A DNA stretch of 64,000 nucleotides from assembly GCA_947644545.1 (NCBI GenBank), contig CANRZW010000016.1, positions 1 to 64,000 on the forward strand. The letters are read 5' to 3'. The notes below the pieces were generated by a model. That model saw only the letters and a list, made by a program, of their open reading frames with translations. It had not been told where the DNA came from and searched no databases. The stretch is from an uncultured Lachnospiraceae bacterium (GTDB lineage Bacteria; Bacillota; Clostridia; Lachnospirales; Lachnospiraceae). The number at the start of each line of letters is the position of its first letter. The stretch's first letter is position 1. The position numbers and the translations under genes were made by a program. Positions 61,036-64,000 of this stretch are shown here, in pieces.

Positions 61036-62277
61036 CTATTGTTCGATCCTGTGGATCAGCAGGCCGCTGCGCAGCTTCGGCTCAAACCAGGTGGACTTGG
61101 GCGGCATCAGCTTCCCTGCATCGGCTACCGCAAACAGTTCATGGATATTAGTCGGATACATGGCAAACGCCACCGCGGCATCCTTATGTACCCGCCTCAC
61201 AAGCTCTTCCGGTCCCCGGATCCCGCCGACAAACCCGATTCTGTCATCGGTTCCCGGATCCGTGATCCCAAGCAGCGGTTCCAAAATATCTTTCTGCAGA
61301 ATCTCCACGTCCAGATCCTCCACCGGATCATTAACATAGCGTTCTTTCCTGATCCGCAGCCGATACCATACGTCACCCAGATACATACCGATCTCACCCT
61401 TACACTGCGGATGGCAGATCTCGGATCCCATGGGCGTGACATCAAATCTGCGCCTGACCTGCTCCACGAACGCTTCTTGTGTGTATCCGTTCAAAGAACT
61501 TACCACTCTGTTATAGTCCATGATCATCAGCTGATCATCCGGAAACAGCACCGAAAGAAAGTAATTAAATTCTTCCTCCCCTGTATAACAGGGGTGCGCC
61601 TTTCTCCGCATCCGGGAGACTTTGACTGCCGAAGCACATCTGTGATGTCCATCCGCGATATAGATCGTTCCAACCTGCGCAAACTCCTGACGAATACGCT
61701 CCACCATATCTCTTTCATTAACGATCCAGATTCTGTGGGTAATGCCGTCCTCCGCCGTGAAATCATAGACCGGACATCCGCGCATCACTTCCCGCACCGC
61801 ATTCTCGATCACTTCCCGCCTGCGGTAAGCCAGAAAGATCGGCCCTGTCTGCGCATTACACCGGTCTACATGCCTGATACGGTCTTTTGCTTTCTCCGCC
61901 CTGGTATTCTCATGCTTCCTTATCACCTGCCGCTCATAATCATCTACTGCCGCACAGGCGCCGATCCCCACCTGAGACCGTCCGTTCATCACCAGCTCAT
62001 AGACATAGTATGATTCCCGCTCCTCCTCGATCAGCGCTCCGCTGCGCATCATATCCTGCAGCATGGCGGATGCCTTCTCATAGACCTCCGGCGCATACAT
62101 ATCATAGTCTTCCGGAAACTGTGTCTCCGGCCTGTCTATCCGCAGAAAGCTGTAAGCATCTTGCTTTACTTTCTCATAAGCCTCTTGTCTGCTGTATACA
62201 TCATACGGCAGCGCCGCGATCCGATCCGCCAGATCTGCCCTCGGTCTGACCGCCCGGAAAGGTTTTATATCCGCCAT
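61036..62277 (-). CDS. DUF1015-family protein
   Basis: A 413-residue protein of the DUF1015 family with the motifs FRAVRPR at the start, ALPYDVY, RKHENTRAEKAKDR and YIADGHHRCASA. The family has a ParB/sulfiredoxin-like core in published relatives, and often lies beside serA in Clostridia, as it does here across a small gene; a role in serine metabolism is therefore possible but unproven. AGGAGG is 4 nt before the ATG. It is 26 bp upstream of glgB on the same strand. Confidence 0.85.
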   Translation of the reverse strand: MADIKPFRAVRPRADLADRIAALPYDVYSRQEAYEKVKQDAYSFLRIDRPETQFPEDYDMYAPEVYEKASAMLQDMMRSGALIEEERESYYVYELVMNGRSQVGIGACAAVDDYERQVIRKHENTRAEKAKDRIRHVDRCNAQTGPIFLAYRRREVIENAVREVMRGCPVYDFTAEDGITHRIWIVNERDMVERIRQEFAQVGTIYIADGHHRCASAVKVSRMRRKAHPCYTGEEEFNYFLSVLFPDDQLMIMDYNRVVSSLNGYTQEAFVEQVRRRFDVTPMGSEICHPQCKGEIGMYLGDVWYRLRIRKERYVNDPVEDLDVEILQKDILEPLLGITDPGTDDRIGFVGGIRGPEELVRRVHKDAAVAFAMYPTNIHELFAVADAGKLMPPKSTWFEPKLRSGLLIHRIEQ

Positions 62278-62382
62278 CCTGCCTCCTGTCTGATAGTCTC
62301 TGCTATATTTATACTCTATGTTTCATTTTAGCAAATTAGGCTAGGCAGCACAAGCATGAAGTGCTAAAATATAGTATCAGGT

Positions 62383-62557
62383 GTAACAGTTCAGCCATGA
62401 GATAATTTGCGGTCTGCGCATGGGCGCTTGCACACAAAGCGCTGACTTCAAATTATTTCATGAGCGGAGCGCCCTCGAATGAAATAAAAATTGAGCCGCA
62501 AAGCGGCGTCGGATGCGAAGCAGACGCTTTTATGAATGATGAGGGCTGAACTGTTAC
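62383..62557. repeat. 175-bp folded intergenic element with inverted ends
   Basis: The ends GTAACAGTTCAGCC (62383-62396) and GGCTGAACTGTTAC (62544-62557) are perfect complements. Inside, ATGAGATAATTTG (62397-62409) pairs with CAAATTATTTCAT (62452-62464) with one G-U, GCGCTT pairs with AAGCGC, GCCGC with GCGGC, and GCGTC with GACGC around TGC-GAA-GCA. The result is a multi-branched fold with no open frame. A MITE-like mobile element or a structured RNA fits. The rest of the gap 62278-62631 has a small AGCAC/GTGCT hairpin and a TATAAT at 62582-62587. Confidence 0.8.
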
Positions 62558-62631
62558 TATCGGGTACAGGTGGCAGTAAGGTATAATATCATAACTGTTG
62601 CACAATCGTAAGCAGAAAGGAAGTGTGATCT

Positions 62632-62916
62632 ATGACGTCTGAAAACAAGGAAATACTGGATCGTATCAACGCCTATGCCGAAAAGGCATTGGCAGATATC
62701 GATCCTCAGAAAACAAGGATCTCTTTTCAATTAGAGGCTTTAAAACCTATTATGCAGGAAATAGCGAACGAAAAAAACAAATCCGTGGAGGACATATTCA
62801 TTCTCTATATGGATCTGGCCAGTGAGGCGTCCGTTGAAGCTGAGAATCAGCTGCAGGCGACCCTGGAGGAAGAAGAGAGCGCTAATTTCTCAAGGATCGC
62901 CAATCGCCTCACCTAA
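62632..62916 (+). CDS. small acidic helical protein of unknown function
   Basis: A 94-residue protein that I do not recognise. It is predicted to be helical and acidic (LQATLEEEESANF near the end) with no signal or membrane segment. AGAAAGGA lies about 11 nt before the ATG, the usual ribosome site of this genome, and a strong terminator follows, so it is probably real. It is convergent with serA. Confidence 0.7.
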   Translation: MTSENKEILDRINAYAEKALADIDPQKTRISFQLEALKPIMQEIANEKNKSVEDIFILYMDLASEASVEAENQLQATLEEEESANFSRIANRLT

Positions 62917-62959
62917 AGGAAAGCTGTCCATGCACTTGATCTGATACAGAAAGACACAG

Positions 62960-63004
62960 AAGGAGGGAGGGCTGCAGATTCTTCATCTTGCAGCCTCCCT
63001 CCTT
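62960..63004. terminator. bidirectional terminator
   Basis: AAGGAGGGAGG pairs with CCTCCCTCCTT, extended by CTGCA/TGCAG and GAT/ATC, between the convergent small gene and serA. Confidence 0.8.
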
Positions 63005-63041
63005 ATATCATACCGGAAACATCTCCGCTTCTCCCAGATGT

Positions 63042-64000
63042 TTATTTGACGACTCTCACCCTGAATACCCCGTCGATGGCCTGCAGCTTCTTAATGATCT
63101 CCGCAGACGCGGGCGTCTCAATATCGAGCATCGTATAGGCAACCTCTCCCTTAGATTTGTTCATCATATCGGAAATATTGATGCCTATGTCACCGAAACA
63201 TGCCGTAAACTTCGTGATCATATTGGCCTTATTCTTGTGGAAGATGGCCACACGGCCTGCCTGCGCGCAGATACCCATGTCACACTGCGGGTAGTTGACA
63301 CTGTTGATAATATTCCCGTTTTCCAGATAGTTCTTCAACTCTTTGACTGCCATCACGGCACAGTTATCCTCGGATTCCTCCGTGGAAGCGCCAAGATGCG
63401 GAATAACGATACAGCCGTCCTGTCCTGCAGTCACGGCATTCGGGAAATCCGATACATACTTGCGGATTTTGCCGGACTTGATTCCGTTCAGCACTGCCTC
63501 CTCATCCACCAGAAGATCCCTGGCAAAATTCAACAGGATTACTCCATCCTTCATCTTACCGATCGCGTCCTCGCTGATCATCCCTTTGGTGGCATCCATC
63601 AGTGGTACATGGATCGTGATATAATCACATTCTTCATAGATCTCTTCCACATTGAGCACATGCTTTACATCACGGCTCAGGTTCCATGCCGCGTCTACGG
63701 ATACATACGGATCATATCCGTACACTTCCATACCCAGATGTTTGGCTACATTGGCGACTCTGACGCCGATCGCGCCCAGTCCGACGATCCCCAGCTTCTT
63801 GCCCTCGATCTCCGTACCGGCATATTTCTTCTTCGCCTTCTCCGCATTCTTTCCCACATTCTCGTCGGCCTGGTTCTCTTTCACCCATTCGATTCCGCCC
63901 ACAACATCGCGGGAAGCAAGCAGCATACCGGCAATCACCAGTTCCTTAACGCCGTTTGCATTTGCGCCGGGCGTATTAAAGACAACAATTCCCTTCCTGG
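63042..64000 (-). CDS. serA: D-3-phosphoglycerate dehydrogenase, 3' part (gene continues past the right edge)
   Basis: SerA oxidises 3-phosphoglycerate at the start of serine biosynthesis. The visible 319 residues hold the NAD Rossmann motif GIVGLGAIGVRVANVA, the substrate arginine in NFARDLLVDEEAV, the catalytic histidine in HLGASTEESEDNCA and a C-terminal ACT domain (FGDIGINISDMMN, AIDGVFRVRVV) that usually gives serine feedback. The reading frame is open to base 64000 (RKGIVVFNTPGANANGVKELV), so an apparent ATG at 63938 is internal. The N-terminal part and start lie outside the window. Confidence 0.96.
   Translation of the reverse strand, partial: RKGIVVFNTPGANANGVKELVIAGMLLASRDVVGGIEWVKENQADENVGKNAEKAKKKYAGTEIEGKKLGIVGLGAIGVRVANVAKHLGMEVYGYDPYVSVDAAWNLSRDVKHVLNVEEIYEECDYITIHVPLMDATKGMISEDAIGKMKDGVILLNFARDLLVDEEAVLNGIKSGKIRKYVSDFPNAVTAGQDGCIVIPHLGASTEESEDNCAVMAVKELKNYLENGNIINSVNYPQCDMGICAQAGRVAIFHKNKANMITKFTACFGDIGINISDMMNKSKGEVAYTMLDIETPASAEIIKKLQAIDGVFRVRVVK

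Noticed and set aside
59969-61339. 456-codon plus-strand open frame
   Set aside because: Shadow of glgB and DUF1015; no start signal or domain.
63042-63938. serA starting at the ATG at 63938
   Set aside because: The frame stays open to 64000 and encodes conserved SerA sequence upstream of that methionine; the true start is outside the window.
1-64000. CRISPR array, prophage, IS element or origin of replication
   Set aside because: No regularly spaced repeats, cas, integrase, transposase or dnaA-box cluster seen in the window.

Overview
The window reads as a chromosome segment of an anaerobic, spore-forming member of the Clostridia, most like Lachnospiraceae. The evidence is sporulation genes (spoIVA and a SpoVAF/GerA-type germination gene behind a textbook sigma-G promoter), two oxygen-sensitive class III ribonucleotide reductase operons, a biotin-dependent Na+ decarboxylase operon, LplABC-type sugar transport and ribosome sites that pair with the extreme 3' tail of 16S rRNA. 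Most genes lie on the minus strand. No phage, IS transposase, rRNA operon or CRISPR array is visible.

Left part (1-10 kb): ispH, cmk, a BaiN-like flavoprotein, an RpiR regulator and a TetR regulator with its own operator, then a five-gene operon (mmdA, oadG, biotin carrier, oadB, oadA) that carries two carboxyltransferases, one carrier and one membrane Na+ pump. From 10 to 21 kb: a D,D-carboxypeptidase, an unusual sugar kinase-nucleotidyltransferase fusion, and a sucrose/fructan locus (two permeases, binding protein, GH32 hydrolase, fructokinase) facing a divergent LacI regulator across three operator-like sites. From 21 to 28 kb: an ABC-2 exporter with an ECF sigma factor and a membrane protein, a soluble hybrid histidine kinase, and manA.

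Middle (28-44 kb): the sigma-G germination gene, nrdD-nrdG-dut behind paired NrdR-like boxes, an aminotransferase, a WYL regulator, a HAD phosphatase, a small membrane protein, RNase H, a membrane-anchored MutS-like ATPase, an MTA/SAH deaminase-type amidohydrolase, purine nucleoside phosphorylase, spoIVA (its ribosome site is locked in a terminator-like hairpin) and a lactonase-fold protein. From 44 to 49 kb a plus-strand polyamine operon (XRE-cupin regulator, potABCD).

Right part (49-64 kb): a DUF4358-like lipoprotein, a cysteine-cluster protein, an esterase, a C39-like membrane protein, an HPr-like small protein with an MFS transporter, a second nrdDG pair with its own NrdR-like boxes, tRNA-Thr(CGU), a MscS channel, a glycogen branching enzyme with a long coiled-coil tail, a DUF1015 protein, a 175-bp folded element with inverted ends, a small unknown protein, and the 3' part of serA, which runs off the right edge.

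The most promising unexplained items are the folded element at 62383-62557, the 78-bp interspersed repeat (two sites), the kinase-nucleotidyltransferase fusion, the spoIVA hairpin, and the two differently built class III reductases under apparently shared NrdR control. All assignments come from reading the sequence; no database search was run.
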